64,000 bases of DNA, from NCBI GenBank assembly GCA_030041045.1, contig JASHOQ010000123.1, forward strand, positions 1-64,000. The letters are read 5' to 3'. Source of the stretch: Acidobacteriaceae bacterium (GTDB taxonomy: Bacteria; Acidobacteriota; Terriglobia; Terriglobales; Acidobacteriaceae). The notes below the pieces were generated by a model. The model ran no database searches and was not told where the DNA came from. It worked only from the letters and a program-made list of their open reading frames with translations. This document shows, one piece after another, positions 24,341-33,470 of this stretch (its first letter is position 1; the number at the start of each line of letters is the position of its first letter). The position numbers were made by a program, and so were the translations under genes.

Positions 24341-24416
24341 CAGGGATCAGGGATCAGCCACCCCAGCGAGCAAAGATCGCTCGCCGGGGACCCCGGCAGG
24401 GGTCAGGTGTCAGCCG
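24341..24416 (+). repeat. Heptamer array interrupted by a family A hairpin
   Basis: GGGATCAGGGATCAG (24343-24357) and GGGGTCAGGTGTCAG (24400-24414) flank a hairpin: CCACCCCA, stem GCGAGC (24366-24371) / GCTCGC (24379-24384), CGGGGACCCCGG. The hairpin therefore lies within a heptamer array, between gnd and zwf and across the gnd stop codon (gnd ends at 24410). Confidence 0.85.
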
Positions 24417-25315
24417 GGTTTGACGGCGTGGCCGCCGAACTCGTTGCGCATGATGGCCAGCATGCGGTCGGTGAAATTATTTTGCTCGCGCGAACGGATG
24501 CGGCGCATCAGGGACTCGGTAATGACGGGTGCGGAAACGTTGAGGTCGATGGCTTCGACCACCGTCCAGCGGCCTTCGCCGGAGTCCTCGACCCAGGCCT
24601 CGAGGCCCTCGAGGGTGGGGTTCTTGCCCAGGGCGTCGGCGGCGAGGTCGAGGAGCCAGGAGCGGACCACGCTGCCGTAGCGCCAGATCTGCGCGATCTG
24701 CGGCAGATCGAGCGAGAACTCCTTCTTGTTTTCCATGATGGTGAACCCCTCGGCAAAGGCCTGCATCATGCCGTACTCGATGCCGTTATGAATCATTTTG
24801 ACAAAGTGACCGGAGCCGGCGGGGCCCACGTGTCCCCAGCCCTTGTCTTTGGCCGGCGCGAGGGTCTCAAAGATGGGGCGCAGATGCGCGACCGGCTCCT
24901 TGTCGCCGCCGACCATCATACTGTAGCCCTCTTTCAGTCCCCACACGCCGCCGGAGGTGCCGACGTCGACGAAGGCAAAGCCCTTGGCCGTGACCTCCTT
25001 ATAGTGGCGCTGGGTGTCTTTGTAATTGGAATTGCCGCCATCGATGAGGATGTCGCGCGGATCGAGCAGCCGCACCAGCCTGGCAATGGTGTCGTCGACC
25101 GGTTTGCCCTGCGGCACCATGATCCAGATGGCGCGGCGGCCTTTGAGATTTTTGACCAGGTCATCGAGGGAACTGACGCCCAGGTTGCCGGACTGTGTGA
25201 GTTTGGCCACGGCATCGGGGTTCGAGTCGAAGCCGACCACCTGATGGCCGCCGAGGCGAAGGCGCTCCGCCATATTGGCGCCCATTCTGCCCAGGCCGAT
25301 CAATCCCAGTTGCAT
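24410..25315 (-). CDS. gnd: 6-phosphogluconate dehydrogenase, decarboxylating (short class)
   Basis: 301 residues, the short class (usually NAD-preferring, GntZ/YqeC-like) rather than the 470-residue class. The Rossmann motif GLIGLGRMGANMAERL starts at residue 4; GTSGGVWGL (about 120) and GPAGSGHFVKMIHNGIEYGM (about 165) with the catalytic Lys and His-Asn are intact. It converts 6-phosphogluconate to ribulose-5-phosphate and CO2. RBS AGGAGAG lies upstream of ATG 25315. The last codons overlap the repeat region at 24400-24416. Confidence 0.95.
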   Translation of the reverse strand: MQLGLIGLGRMGANMAERLRLGGHQVVGFDSNPDAVAKLTQSGNLGVSSLDDLVKNLKGRRAIWIMVPQGKPVDDTIARLVRLLDPRDILIDGGNSNYKDTQRHYKEVTAKGFAFVDVGTSGGVWGLKEGYSMMVGGDKEPVAHLRPIFETLAPAKDKGWGHVGPAGSGHFVKMIHNGIEYGMMQAFAEGFTIMENKKEFSLDLPQIAQIWRYGSVVRSWLLDLAADALGKNPTLEGLEAWVEDSGEGRWTVVEAIDLNVSAPVITESLMRRIRSREQNNFTDRMLAIMRNEFGGHAVKPG

Positions 25316-25383
25316 CCCACTCTCCTCTTATTCAGCAATGAGTATGCGGTACGACAGCCGCCGTCGAGAAAGGAGCAACCGCA

Positions 25384-25419
25384 AATCCTTCGTCGCTCAA
25401 GCTCCTCAGGATGACAGCG
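25384..25419. repeat. Family C repeat remnant
   Basis: TCCTTCGTCGCTC ... CTCAGGATGACAGCGGG between gnd and the HAD gene shares its arms with 3768-3821 and 13558-13600, but the stem is degenerate (GTCGCTCAAGCTCCT). Confidence 0.6.
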
Positions 25420-25444
25420 GGTTTGGGGGTACATCCGAACATCT

Positions 25445-26059
25445 TCACCATACGCCGAGTCCCCTCAGTTGGGAGCGAAGCGCGTCTTCGCCCTCGAAGC
25501 GGATGGTTTGCATGCCGGAGTTGGCGGCGGCGGCCGCGTTTTCCTCGCGGTCGTCGATGAAGAGCACGCGCGCGGGAGGGGCGCCGAAGATTTCGAGCGC
25601 GCGGCGGTACATGGCGGGATCCGGCTTGCGCAGTCCCACATAGCAGGAACTCAAGGCCACTTTGAAGTACCGGCGCAGCGCGAACTGGGCGAAGCGATAG
25701 TCGTTGGTTTCGCGCGCTTCATTATTCAAAGTGCCCAGCATACAAAGGTTCGATGCAGCCAGTTCCCCGACGATTCCCAAAGCTCCATTGGGCAAAAGCT
25801 TCGACTGGCTGAGGATGAAGGCGAAGAAATCTTCACGCGAAAAGGGGCGCGGCTCGAAAAAGACGGCCGCGTCGAGATAGGCGTTCGCGTCGATGGCGCC
25901 GCGCTCCCAGGCGTCGACGACCGCGTTATGATGCGCCTCGAACGATACAGGATCGAGATGAAACTGCGCGACCGCCGCGGCGCGCTCGCGGTGGTCCCAG
26001 CCGTTGGTGAGCAGGACGCCGCCGACATCGAAGAGGATTACGTCGAAGGGGTAGTTCAT
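25445..26059 (-). CDS. HAD-superfamily phosphatase-like hydrolase
   Basis: 204 residues. Motif I is VILFDVGGVLL: the first Asp nucleophile is present, but the second Asp of DxD is replaced by Gly, as in many members of the epoxide-hydrolase-like/YihX subgroup (DxGGV). Motif II/III equivalents are ALSSCYVGLRKPDPAMY (Lys-Pro-Asp) and VLFIDDREENAAAA (two acidic metal ligands). It probably dephosphorylates a small sugar phosphate; its place between rpiB and gnd suggests a pentose or hexose phosphate, but the substrate is not deducible. Confidence 0.88.
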   Translation of the reverse strand: MNYPFDVILFDVGGVLLTNGWDHRERAAAVAQFHLDPVSFEAHHNAVVDAWERGAIDANAYLDAAVFFEPRPFSREDFFAFILSQSKLLPNGALGIVGELAASNLCMLGTLNNEARETNDYRFAQFALRRYFKVALSSCYVGLRKPDPAMYRRALEIFGAPPARVLFIDDREENAAAAANSGMQTIRFEGEDALRSQLRGLGVW

Positions 26060-26064
26060 GAGAA

Positions 26065-26110
26065 GCGAGTTAGCAAGTCAGCGAGTTGGCAAGTTAGCGC
26101 GGTTAGCGGC
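26065..26110 (+). repeat. Octamer-like tandem array (AGTTAGCR type)
   Basis: GAGTTAGC, AAGTCAGC, GAGTTGGC, AAGTTAGC, then GCGGTTAGCGGCGTT: period 8, slightly degenerate, immediately upstream of the HAD gene start. It resembles the other short-period arrays in position but not in sequence. Confidence 0.6.
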
Positions 26111-26179
26111 GTTGGCGGAATCAGCGAATGCGCAGTGCGAGTGTAGCCGCTGAATGGGATGCGCGGGGTTAAAGGATGG

Positions 26180-26665
26180 TTACGCGGTTGGGTTCGTGGA
26201 ACCCTCGCCGCACATGTATTTTGCTTCGATGGCCCGAACCTTGTTGAAGCGGCGGGTAAAGCGCGGCTCGCCGGTGATGAATTTGGCGGCGACGAAAGCG
26301 TCGATGCATTCGTAGGCCAGGGCCGAAGCGATGATGCGCGCTCCCAGCACGATGACGTTCATGTCGTCGTGCTCCACGCCCTGGTGCGCGGAGTAGGTGT
26401 CATGGCACATGCCGGCGCGGATGCCGGGAATCTTGTTGGCGGCGACGCAGACGCCCACGCCGGAGCCGCAGATGAGGATGCCGCGCGGAGCCTGGCCGGC
26501 CTTGACGGCGAGGCCCACGCGCTCCGCGTAGTCGGGGTAGTCGTCCCGGGGCTCAATTTCGTACGCCCCCAGGTCGACGACTTCGTGCCCCTTGTTGGCA
26601 AGGTAGGCGCGCACTTCTTCCTTGAGCGGAAATCCGGCATGATCGGCGGCGATGACTAACTTCAT
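26180..26665 (-). CDS. rpiB: Ribose-5-phosphate isomerase B
   Basis: 161 residues from ATG 26665 with GGAG 6 nt upstream; a GTG two codons earlier is less likely. VIAADHAGFPLKEEV carries the Asp and His of the phosphate/ring-opening site; the catalytic Cys is in GILICGSGVGVCVAANK; HDTYSAHQGVEHDDMNVIVLG is also diagnostic. It interconverts ribose-5-phosphate and ribulose-5-phosphate in the non-oxidative pentose phosphate pathway. It lies between tkt and the HAD gene on the same strand. Confidence 0.95.
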   Translation of the reverse strand: MKLVIAADHAGFPLKEEVRAYLANKGHEVVDLGAYEIEPRDDYPDYAERVGLAVKAGQAPRGILICGSGVGVCVAANKIPGIRAGMCHDTYSAHQGVEHDDMNVIVLGARIIASALAYECIDAFVAAKFITGEPRFTRRFNKVRAIEAKYMCGEGSTNPTA

Positions 26666-26682
26666 GGGCACTCCTTCGGAGC

Positions 26683-26830
26683 GCAGGGATCAGGGATCAG
26701 GGGACAGGGATCAGAAAACCTACGGCAGCGCTGGGCGAGTGGAATTCCGATTCATGTATTCCTGAATGGCTGGGAGTCGGATGGCTGCGAGAGCGCCGTT
26801 TCTGACCCCTGATCCCTGAAACCTGACCCC
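26683..26830. repeat. Inverted pair of heptamer arrays in the tkt-rpiB gap
   Basis: Plus-strand units at 26683-26714 (CAGGGATCAGGGATCAGGGG...) face minus-strand units at 26801-26830 (CTGACCCCTGATCCCTG...). CAGGGATCAGG and CCTGATCCCTG pair perfectly, so the transcript could fold into a stem with a loop of about 87 nt, or form a G-quadruplex in the part right after the tkt stop. Confidence 0.8.
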
Positions 26831-26834
26831 TTTC

Positions 26835-28832
26835 TCACTTCAGCAGCGCCTTCGCCTTGGCGGCCACGTTCTCCGCGCTGAAGCCGAGATTCTTGAGCGC
26901 AGTTGCCCCGGGAGCCGAGGCGCCGAAGCGATCGATGCCGACAACACCCCCATCCTGGCCCACATATTTCCACCAGCCCAGCGTGGCGCCGGCTTCGACA
27001 GCGAGCTTGGGCACGCCGGCGGGCAGGACGCTTGCCTTGTAAGCCGCGGATTGCTCCTCGAAAATTCTCCAGCTGGGAAAGCTGACTACGCGGGCGCGGA
27101 TGCCTTCGGCGGCGAGCAGTTTGGCCGCATCGACCACCGGCCAGAGCTCGGAGCCGGTGCCGATGAGCACGAGCTGCGGCTTGTCGACATCCTGAAGCAC
27201 GTAGGCGCCTTTGCTGACGCCGGCGTAGGCGTCGTGGTTCGCGGGATCGATCACGGGCAGATCCTGGCGGGTGAGGGCCATGAAGCTGGGACCTTTGCGC
27301 TCGAGGGCCAGGCGCCACGCGGCTGCGGTTTCATTGGCATCGCCGGGGCGGAAATCGGTGAGATTGGGGACGGCGCGCAACATGGTGAGGTGCTCGACGG
27401 GCTGATGCGTAGGGCCGTCTTCGCCGAGGCCGATGGAGTCGTGGGTGAAGATGAAGAGGGAGTGAATCTTCATGAGCGCGGCCAGGCGGATGGCGGGCTT
27501 GGCGTAGTCAGTGAAACAGAAGAAGGTGGAACCGAAGGGGATGAGGCCGCCGTGGGCCGCCATGCCGTTGACTGCGGCGCACATGCCGAACTCGCGCACG
27601 CCGAAATAGACGTTGCGGCCGGCGGGGTCGACGTGGAAGTTGGCGCCGGGCTTGAAGATGGTTTTGGTGGAGGTGGTCAGGTCAGCGGCGCCGCCGAAGA
27701 GCTCGGGGACCACCTCGGCGATGGCGTTCATTACCGCGCCGCCGGCATTGCGCGTAGCCACAGGCTTTTCTGCGGGGAAACTGGGGATGGATTTCTCCCA
27801 GCCGGACCTGAGGTTGCCTGCCTGGGTGCGCTCGAACTCACGGGCGAGATCGGGGAAGGCCTGCTTGTAGCCGGAGAAGAGCTGGTTCCAGTCGGCTTCA
27901 AGAGCCGCGCCGCGCTCGCCGGCGTTGCGCCAGTTGGCGAGGGCATCGTCGGGAAGGTAGAAGTTCTTGTCTTCAGGAAAACCGAAGAACTTCTTGGTGG
28001 CGGCGGTGTCGGCGGCGCCGAGGGCCTCGCCGTGCGCCTTGTTGGTGCCGGCGCGCGGGCTGCCGTAGCCGATGACGGTGCGCACGGCGATGAAGGAGGG
28101 CCTGGCGGTTTCGGCCTTGGCGGCTTCAATGGCGGCCTCGATGGCGTTGAGGTCGTTGCCGTCGGCCACGCGCTGCACGTGCCAGTGGTAGGCTTCGAAG
28201 CGCTCCAGAAAGTTGTCGGTATAGCTCAGCTCGGTGGGACCGTCGAGGGAGACCAGGTTGTCGTCATAGATGAAGATGAGCTTGCCCAGGGCGAGCGTGC
28301 CGGCGAGCGCGGCGGCCTCATGGGAGACGCCTTCCATCAGGTCGCCGTCGCCGCAGAGTGCGAACGTGTGATGATTGACGATCTCGTAGCCGGGGCGATT
28401 GTAGATGGCGGCCAGGTGCTTTTCCGCCGCGGCCATGCCCACGGCCATGGCGATGCCCTGACCAAGAGGGCCGGTGGTGACTTCAACGCCGTCGGTTTCG
28501 CCGGACTCGGGATGGCCGGGCGTAATCGAGCCCCACTGGCGGAAGCCCTTGAGGTCGTCGAGGGTAAGCCTGTAGCCGGAGAGAAAGAGCGAGCCGTAGA
28601 GCAGCGCAGAGGCGTGGCCGTTGGAAAGGACGAAGCGGTCGCGGTCAACCCACTTGGAGTGGGCCGGGTTGTGCTTCATCAGCTTGTGAAAGAGCAGGTA
28701 GGCGATGGGCGCGCAACCCAGCGGCGCGCCGGGATGGCCGCTCTTGGCTTTTTCCACCGTATCCACGGCCAGCAGCCGCAGCGTGTCAATGGAAAGCTGA
28801 TCGAGAGAAAGCGACGCGAGGGCGGAAGTCAT
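26835..28832 (-). CDS. tkt: Transketolase
   Basis: 665 residues, full length. [18 protein letters not shown] (about 34-51) and [18 protein letters not shown] (TPP/Mg-binding GDG) mark the N-terminal domain; [18 protein letters not shown] and [19 protein letters not shown] mark the pyrimidine domain. It moves two-carbon units between ketose and aldose phosphates using thiamine diphosphate, in the pentose phosphate pathway. The gene follows the GH15 gene by 53 bp and precedes rpiB. The ribosome binding site before ATG 28832 is weak (GGAAAA about 18 nt away). Confidence 0.97.
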   Translation of the reverse strand: MTSALASLSLDQLSIDTLRLLAVDTVEKAKSGHPGAPLGCAPIAYLLFHKLMKHNPAHSKWVDRDRFVLSNGHASALLYGSLFLSGYRLTLDDLKGFRQWGSITPGHPESGETDGVEVTTGPLGQGIAMAVGMAAAEKHLAAIYNRPGYEIVNHHTFALCGDGDLMEGVSHEAAALAGTLALGKLIFIYDDNLVSLDGPTELSYTDNFLERFEAYHWHVQRVADGNDLNAIEAAIEAAKAETARPSFIAVRTVIGYGSPRAGTNKAHGEALGAADTAATKKFFGFPEDKNFYLPDDALANWRNAGERGAALEADWNQLFSGYKQAFPDLAREFERTQAGNLRSGWEKSIPSFPAEKPVATRNAGGAVMNAIAEVVPELFGGAADLTTSTKTIFKPGANFHVDPAGRNVYFGVREFGMCAAVNGMAAHGGLIPFGSTFFCFTDYAKPAIRLAALMKIHSLFIFTHDSIGLGEDGPTHQPVEHLTMLRAVPNLTDFRPGDANETAAAWRLALERKGPSFMALTRQDLPVIDPANHDAYAGVSKGAYVLQDVDKPQLVLIGTGSELWPVVDAAKLLAAEGIRARVVSFPSWRIFEEQSAAYKASVLPAGVPKLAVEAGATLGWWKYVGQDGGVVGIDRFGASAPGATALKNLGFSAENVAAKAKALLK

Positions 28833-28885
28833 GATGGTGTGATGTTTTCCTTTCGGTTGGGATGCGCATTTCCCGTGGGGAAGCG

Positions 28886-31342
28886 CTAGACGACCGCATC
28901 AATCCTGACTTTCACATTGTATCCAAGCCAACTCTGGCGCTCCGGCCAGTACAGGGTCCACTCGAGCTCCGTGCAGCCGGGTGGGGGAACAAGATCGGCG
29001 GAGTATCCTGCACGGCCGAGGGCGCGGCTGGATGTGGTCCGCTTCGATTTCCAGCCGTCCCCGGTCCAGATCGCTTCGAAATTTCCTTCATCGAGGATGC
29101 GCAACGCGCGGCCCGCATCCATTTTCTGGATGGGACGGATGCGGCTGTAAATTTCGATGCTGTGATTAGGGCGGTTGCCGTCGCTGCGGATGCAGTAGCG
29201 CTCGAAGACGGGTTCGATGCGGTCGAAGACCTTGCCGTCGACGGCGGAGCGCAGGAGCTTGAGGTATTCGGCGTGAGCCCAGACCAGGGGAACGGCGGAG
29301 CCGGCGGGCTGCCCGATGCGCAGACGGCGCTCAGGGCGATTGGGCTCGTCCCACACCTGCTCGGGGAGCATCTGTCCGCAGGTGGCGAATTTCTCATAGG
29401 TGCGGATGAGGGGCTCGATGTCGTGGCCGGCGGCGAGCTCGTAATGGGCGCGCTCGCCGGTGAGCAGCGGCCAGACGCGGCCCTGGCCCCAGCCTTTGAA
29501 GGGACCGCCGTCGGGGCGCTGGCCGTAGCCGTCGTGGTTATAGCGCAACCAGCCGGGCCCCTGGGGTAATTCGCGTTCGAGGATGGCGTCGACGACCTTG
29601 AGGGAGTCGATGACCAGGGGATCGTCAGCGCGGCGGACGCCGTAGCGGACCAGCTCGAGAAAGCCGGCGTCGATGATTTCGCGGGCCTCGAATTCCGTGG
29701 GTTCGCCGGGAGGGCGGTTGGCGATGTGGATGGTCTCTTTGCCGCAGCCCTCGTGGGCATAGCTCTCACCGCACTCCGGCGGACGGATGCGCATATAGTG
29801 GCGCGCGATACCAGGAAGCAGGACGCCGTTGTTGGTGACGGTCCAGTCTTCCAGATGGCCTTCGATCCAGTCGGCGTATTCCTCGAGGAACTGGCCCAGC
29901 TCGGCGGAGTCATGGGCGCGCGCCAACTCAGCGGCGCAGATAAGGCCGCTGATGACGGAGGCGAGCGTGGACGGCGAATAGCCGGCGTTTTCTTCCCAGC
30001 GCTCCTGGTGGGTGATGGGCGCATTGCGCACCAGGCAGGCGGCCGCGCGCTCGACAAAGGGGAAAATATTCAGCTCGCCGAGGGCGTTGGCTTTCCACAA
30101 GCGCCAGGCGAGGATGATGGGAAAGGCGACCTCATCGAGCTGTTTGCCGCTCCAGTACGGGGTGCCGTCGATCCAGAAATTCTGCGCAAAGCCGCCATCC
30201 GGCTGCTGGGTGCAGGCGAGATAGACGAGGGCGCGGCGCGCCGTCTCCTCGCGGCCGCAGGCGAGCAGGGCGCTGGCGGTCTGGACCATGTCGCGCGTCC
30301 AGACCAGGTGGTAGCCGCCGAGATCGTCATCGCCTTTGATCTGGCCCCAGGGAATGGAGGCCGAGGCGACAAAGGCGCCGGAGAAGGTTTTGTCTTCGTG
30401 GGTGAGCAGAACGTTGTGGCTGGTGCGCATGAGCTTGCCGCCGTCGCACGATTTCTTGGCCAGCCATTGCGGAATGGCGGCGCGGCGCCACTGCACGATA
30501 TAGCGCTCGCGCAGCTCGGCAAAGGGCGTGGCCATGGCGATGATGGTCTTCTCGGCCGCGGTGTGATGGCCGCCGCCAATGCCGATGGCAACGGTAAATT
30601 CAACGGCGCTTTCAGAGCCTTCCCCGGCAATGATTTTGTCATCGAGGTCAAGCTGGCCCATTACGGCCACGTTGCCGTCAGTGGCCGAGCCGAACTGCCA
30701 GTCCATTTTGAAGTCGTCCATCAGGTCGCGCCAGCCGTCGCTGAAGCCCACAAAGCCGCAGCTCATGCGCGAGAATCCGCAACTGGCGATCATGGCCAGC
30801 GACCACCTGTCCTTCCAGGCCAGGAACGCGGAGTTACCGGCGATATCGACCACCCGCGCGGAGTTGCCGGCGCCGCCGCCGTTCAAATGAGGCGCGAGCA
30901 GCGCGTAGACCTTGAGGCGCGGCAAGAGGTCGGCGTGGCCGGTGAGGCGCACATGGGTGAGCACGACGGAGTGGTGCGGATCGCAGATAATCTCCTTGGA
31001 GAGGGCGTAACGGCCTTCGGGGTCGCAGTTGGTGTAATGCACGCCCAGGGCTTCAGGATGGATGTACTCGAAGCGCGAGATCAGATCGCGCTTTTCCTCG
31101 TGGACGAAGGTCTCGCCGTCGCTGATGAGGAACTCCATGTCGCGCACCTGGGCGCGATCGATGGTGGGGTGGTAGATCTCATTGAGGATGCCGTGGGAGC
31201 AAGTGAACCAGATGCGGCTGGAGGCGGCGTAGGCAGTGCCCACCGCGTCCTTGACGCTCGAGGTCCAGCGCGGCTGCGTGCCAGGCGCGCCGAAGGCTTC
31301 TCCCTGCTGCTCAAGCCACTGGTACAAGGGCTGTTCGCTCAT
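28886..31342 (-). CDS. GH15 family glucoamylase / glucodextranase-like glycoside hydrolase
   Basis: 818 residues. The N-terminal 280 or so residues are the beta-sandwich domain of glucodextranase-type enzymes ([20 protein letters not shown] at about 42-61); the (alpha/alpha)6 barrel follows ([39 protein letters not shown]), with the catalytic acid probably the Glu of [10 protein letters not shown] and the base Glu in the C-terminal part. Family members release glucose from the non-reducing ends of alpha-glucans. No signal peptide is seen, so it would act on internal glycogen or imported dextrins and feed glucose to zwf, gnd and tkt in the same run. Confidence 0.93.
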   Translation of the reverse strand: MSEQPLYQWLEQQGEAFGAPGTQPRWTSSVKDAVGTAYAASSRIWFTCSHGILNEIYHPTIDRAQVRDMEFLISDGETFVHEEKRDLISRFEYIHPEALGVHYTNCDPEGRYALSKEIICDPHHSVVLTHVRLTGHADLLPRLKVYALLAPHLNGGGAGNSARVVDIAGNSAFLAWKDRWSLAMIASCGFSRMSCGFVGFSDGWRDLMDDFKMDWQFGSATDGNVAVMGQLDLDDKIIAGEGSESAVEFTVAIGIGGGHHTAAEKTIIAMATPFAELRERYIVQWRRAAIPQWLAKKSCDGGKLMRTSHNVLLTHEDKTFSGAFVASASIPWGQIKGDDDLGGYHLVWTRDMVQTASALLACGREETARRALVYLACTQQPDGGFAQNFWIDGTPYWSGKQLDEVAFPIILAWRLWKANALGELNIFPFVERAAACLVRNAPITHQERWEENAGYSPSTLASVISGLICAAELARAHDSAELGQFLEEYADWIEGHLEDWTVTNNGVLLPGIARHYMRIRPPECGESYAHEGCGKETIHIANRPPGEPTEFEAREIIDAGFLELVRYGVRRADDPLVIDSLKVVDAILERELPQGPGWLRYNHDGYGQRPDGGPFKGWGQGRVWPLLTGERAHYELAAGHDIEPLIRTYEKFATCGQMLPEQVWDEPNRPERRLRIGQPAGSAVPLVWAHAEYLKLLRSAVDGKVFDRIEPVFERYCIRSDGNRPNHSIEIYSRIRPIQKMDAGRALRILDEGNFEAIWTGDGWKSKRTTSSRALGRAGYSADLVPPPGCTELEWTLYWPERQSWLGYNVKVRIDAVV

Positions 31343-31732
31343 CGTGCGGGGTCACTTTCCGGGGGTGCTTTGAAGATGAGATGTTGCGATGGACGCAATA
31401 ACCGAGCGTGCGCCTCTTTCCGTAGTCTATGACGCCGGGCTGAGCGGCGAGGTTCATTTTTCTTGAACATATCGCCAAGCCAAGCGCCTATTCCTGCGGC
31501 GCGACACTCAGTGCGCGCTTGCCGGGCGGCTGGGGAAGATGTGCACACCTGCCGCGCCCTGCGATGCGCGGATTTTGTGACCTGGGGCTGTCTGGGGGCA
31601 TCGAAAACGGAATAGGCCCGGTGTGCGCGCCTGCATTCGCCCAAGCTGTTTTTCCGTCGGGTCTGCTGAAGCTGGGCGAAGCGAAGACGGCGCTTGCGCA
31701 CAGTACAATCCAAACCAAGGAGAATTCTTCGT
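31343..31732. promoter_or_regulatory. 390-bp divergent intergenic region between GH15 gene and sodA
   Basis: No gene is supported. A short inverted repeat, GTTCA (31452-31456) / TGAAC (31464-31468), lies about 110 bp upstream of the GH15 start and could be an operator. The sodA RBS AAGGAG is at 31717-31722; a possible -10 (TACAAT, 31704-31709) has no good -35. Confidence in each site is low. Confidence 0.35.
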
Positions 31733-32356
31733 ATGGCCTACGAACTTGCACCGCTTCCCTATGACTACTCCGCTCTTGAGCCGTACATCGACGCCGAGAC
31801 GATGAAACTGCACCACGACAAGCACCACCAGACGTACATCAACAACGTGAACGCGGCGCTCGCAAACCATCCGAAGCTGGCTGCGCTGACGGTCGACGAC
31901 CTGATCAAAGATCTGAATGCGATTCCCGAAGACATTCGCGCCACGGTGCGCAACAACGGCGGCGGGCACTCGAATCACAGCGCCTTCTGGAAGCTGATGG
32001 GCCCGGCCAACTCGCGCGGCATCGGGGGCGAGCCGACCGGCGCCATTGCCGGCCAGATCAAGGCTGACTTCGGCGACTTTGAGACCTTCAAGAAGACCTT
32101 CAACGAGACCACCGCGAAGCAGTTCGGATCGGGATGGGGATGGGTGGTCTTTACCGGAGGCAAGCTGAAGGTGATCACCACGCCCAACCAGGATTCGCCG
32201 CTTTCGCAGGGGCTGTTTGGAATCCTGGGCAACGATGTGTGGGAGCACGCGTATTACCTCAAATACCAGAACCGGCGTCCCGAGTACCTGGCCGCGTGGT
32301 GGAACGTGGTGAACTGGGAGGAAGTGAACCGGCGGTTTGGGGTGGCGAAGGGGTAA
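31733..32356 (+). CDS. sodA: Superoxide dismutase (Fe/Mn type)
   Basis: 207 residues from ATG 31733. Metal ligands: His in [13 protein letters not shown], His in [13 protein letters not shown], and Asp/His in [28 protein letters not shown] and [10 protein letters not shown] are typical of the Mn-type or cambialistic enzymes. It dismutates superoxide in the cytoplasm; no signal peptide is present. Heptamer arrays start 2 nt after the stop. Confidence 0.96.
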   Translation: MAYELAPLPYDYSALEPYIDAETMKLHHDKHHQTYINNVNAALANHPKLAALTVDDLIKDLNAIPEDIRATVRNNGGGHSNHSAFWKLMGPANSRGIGGEPTGAIAGQIKADFGDFETFKKTFNETTAKQFGSGWGWVVFTGGKLKVITTPNQDSPLSQGLFGILGNDVWEHAYYLKYQNRRPEYLAAWWNVVNWEEVNRRFGVAKG

Positions 32357-32357
32357 G

Positions 32358-32509
32358 GGCAGGGAACAGGGAATAGGGAATAGGGAGTAAGGAGTAGGGG
32401 GTAGAAGACAGTCGTCGACTCGGCGGTTGGCTGCTCCCTGCTTCGTCTTCGCTTGGTCTTTGGGTTCGTCAGTTCCTAATCCCTATTGGCTACTCCCTAC
32501 TCCCTGTTT
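32358..32509. repeat. Inverted pair of heptamer arrays after sodA
   Basis: GGGCAGGGAACAGGGAATAGG and following GGGAGTA/AGGAGTA units (32358-32404) face CTAATCCCTATTGGCTACTCC and following units (32476-32509). The arms could form a long imperfect stem around a loop of about 70 nt, or a G-quadruplex on the sod mRNA 3' end. The inverted arm reaches the start region of the next gene. Confidence 0.8.
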
Positions 32510-32530
32510 TCGGAGTCTAATCAGGCAGGG

Positions 32531-33301
32531 GTGGTGGAAACATCGGTGCGGACTTTTGCCTTGCTCCCGCTCGCGGGAATTCTTGCCTTATTTCCGGCAG
32601 CGCCGGCATGCGCGCAAAGCGGAAACTTTATCCTGGCGCAGCACGGCCATGCGGTGGGCACGGCTTCCTATCAATTCACGGCCACCGCGCATGGCTACGA
32701 ATCGACTTCAGTGGTGCGCGTGGCCATGCAGGGACTGGATTACGCGCTCTCAAAGACGGAACGGCTTTCGGCGGCCAATCATCTCAGGCACGTTCTTTTG
32801 AGCGCCACGGTGAACGGCTCCGCGGTGACGGTGGTTGCCGCGCCGGACGCAGCGCAGATTCTTCTCAATATTTCGGCCAACGGACGCAGCACCACGACGC
32901 GGCTGGCGGCGCATGCGGGCGCGGTGTTTCTGCCCGACTTCGATCCCGGGGCGCTGGAGACGTTGCTGGCGCTGGCCGTGGCCAACAATAATCGCGGCCT
33001 GTGGGCCATTCTGCCGAAGAATGCCGGATCGATCGAGCCGGTGCAGCTGGCCACGTATCCCGACGAGCAGGGAACGCTGGGCGGAAAGACGATCGCGGTC
33101 CATCACCTGGTGGCGACGATTGCAGGCACGCAAACCGATCTTTTTTCCGGACCCGAGAATCAGCTTCTGCAGGCGGAGCTGCCGCAGGAGGGATTTGCGC
33201 TGGTGCGCAAGGGATTCGTGCTCAAGCCGCCGGCCAAGCCGATAGTGCCGGCAGCCGAGCCGGCTCCGCCGGGCGAACCGAATGCGCCTTCAATGCAATG
33301 A
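32531..33301 (+). CDS. Exported protein of unknown function
   Basis: 256 residues from GTG 32531 (32534 and 32546 are alternatives). An ATG at 32486 lies inside a heptamer array and gives an unlikely leader. The signal peptide is RTFALLPLAGILALFPAAPACAQ. The mature protein repeats short beta-strand phrases (QHGHAVGTASYQFTATAHGYES, VNGSAVTVVAAPDAAQILL), has the look of a beta-sheet lipid- or hemolysin-associated domain, and ends in a Pro-rich tail. It lies downstream of sodA. No function is assigned. Confidence 0.7.
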   Translation: MVETSVRTFALLPLAGILALFPAAPACAQSGNFILAQHGHAVGTASYQFTATAHGYESTSVVRVAMQGLDYALSKTERLSAANHLRHVLLSATVNGSAVTVVAAPDAAQILLNISANGRSTTTRLAAHAGAVFLPDFDPGALETLLALAVANNNRGLWAILPKNAGSIEPVQLATYPDEQGTLGGKTIAVHHLVATIAGTQTDLFSGPENQLLQAELPQEGFALVRKGFVLKPPAKPIVPAAEPAPPGEPNAPSMQ

Positions 33302-33305
33302 TGGG

Positions 33306-33340
33306 GCGCTTGTGCCTTCCCACCTTTCCGGCACAAGCGC
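33306..33340. terminator. Hairpin after the exported protein, possible terminator
   Basis: A perfect 11-bp stem GCGCTTGTGCC (33306-33316) / GGCACAAGCGC (33330-33340) starts 4 nt after the stop codon. The loop contains TTCCCACC, the family B marker, and no T-run follows, so it may be a repeat that doubles as a 3'-end hairpin. Confidence 0.5.
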
Positions 33341-33470
33341 CGTGCCCAGAAGGCTCCCAGACGGGGCAGCCGGCTTGTCGAGACCTTTGTGGACTCGCTG
33401 AATTTGCGGTTCCCTGCGGGTTCCTCGCGTGATAGGTTCTACTCAAAAGAGCTTTCATTGCGAGGGACTC

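Noticed and set aside
33306-33340. Rho-independent terminator
   Set aside because: The stem is perfect but no T-run follows and the loop carries a repeat-family word, so I list it only as a possible terminator.
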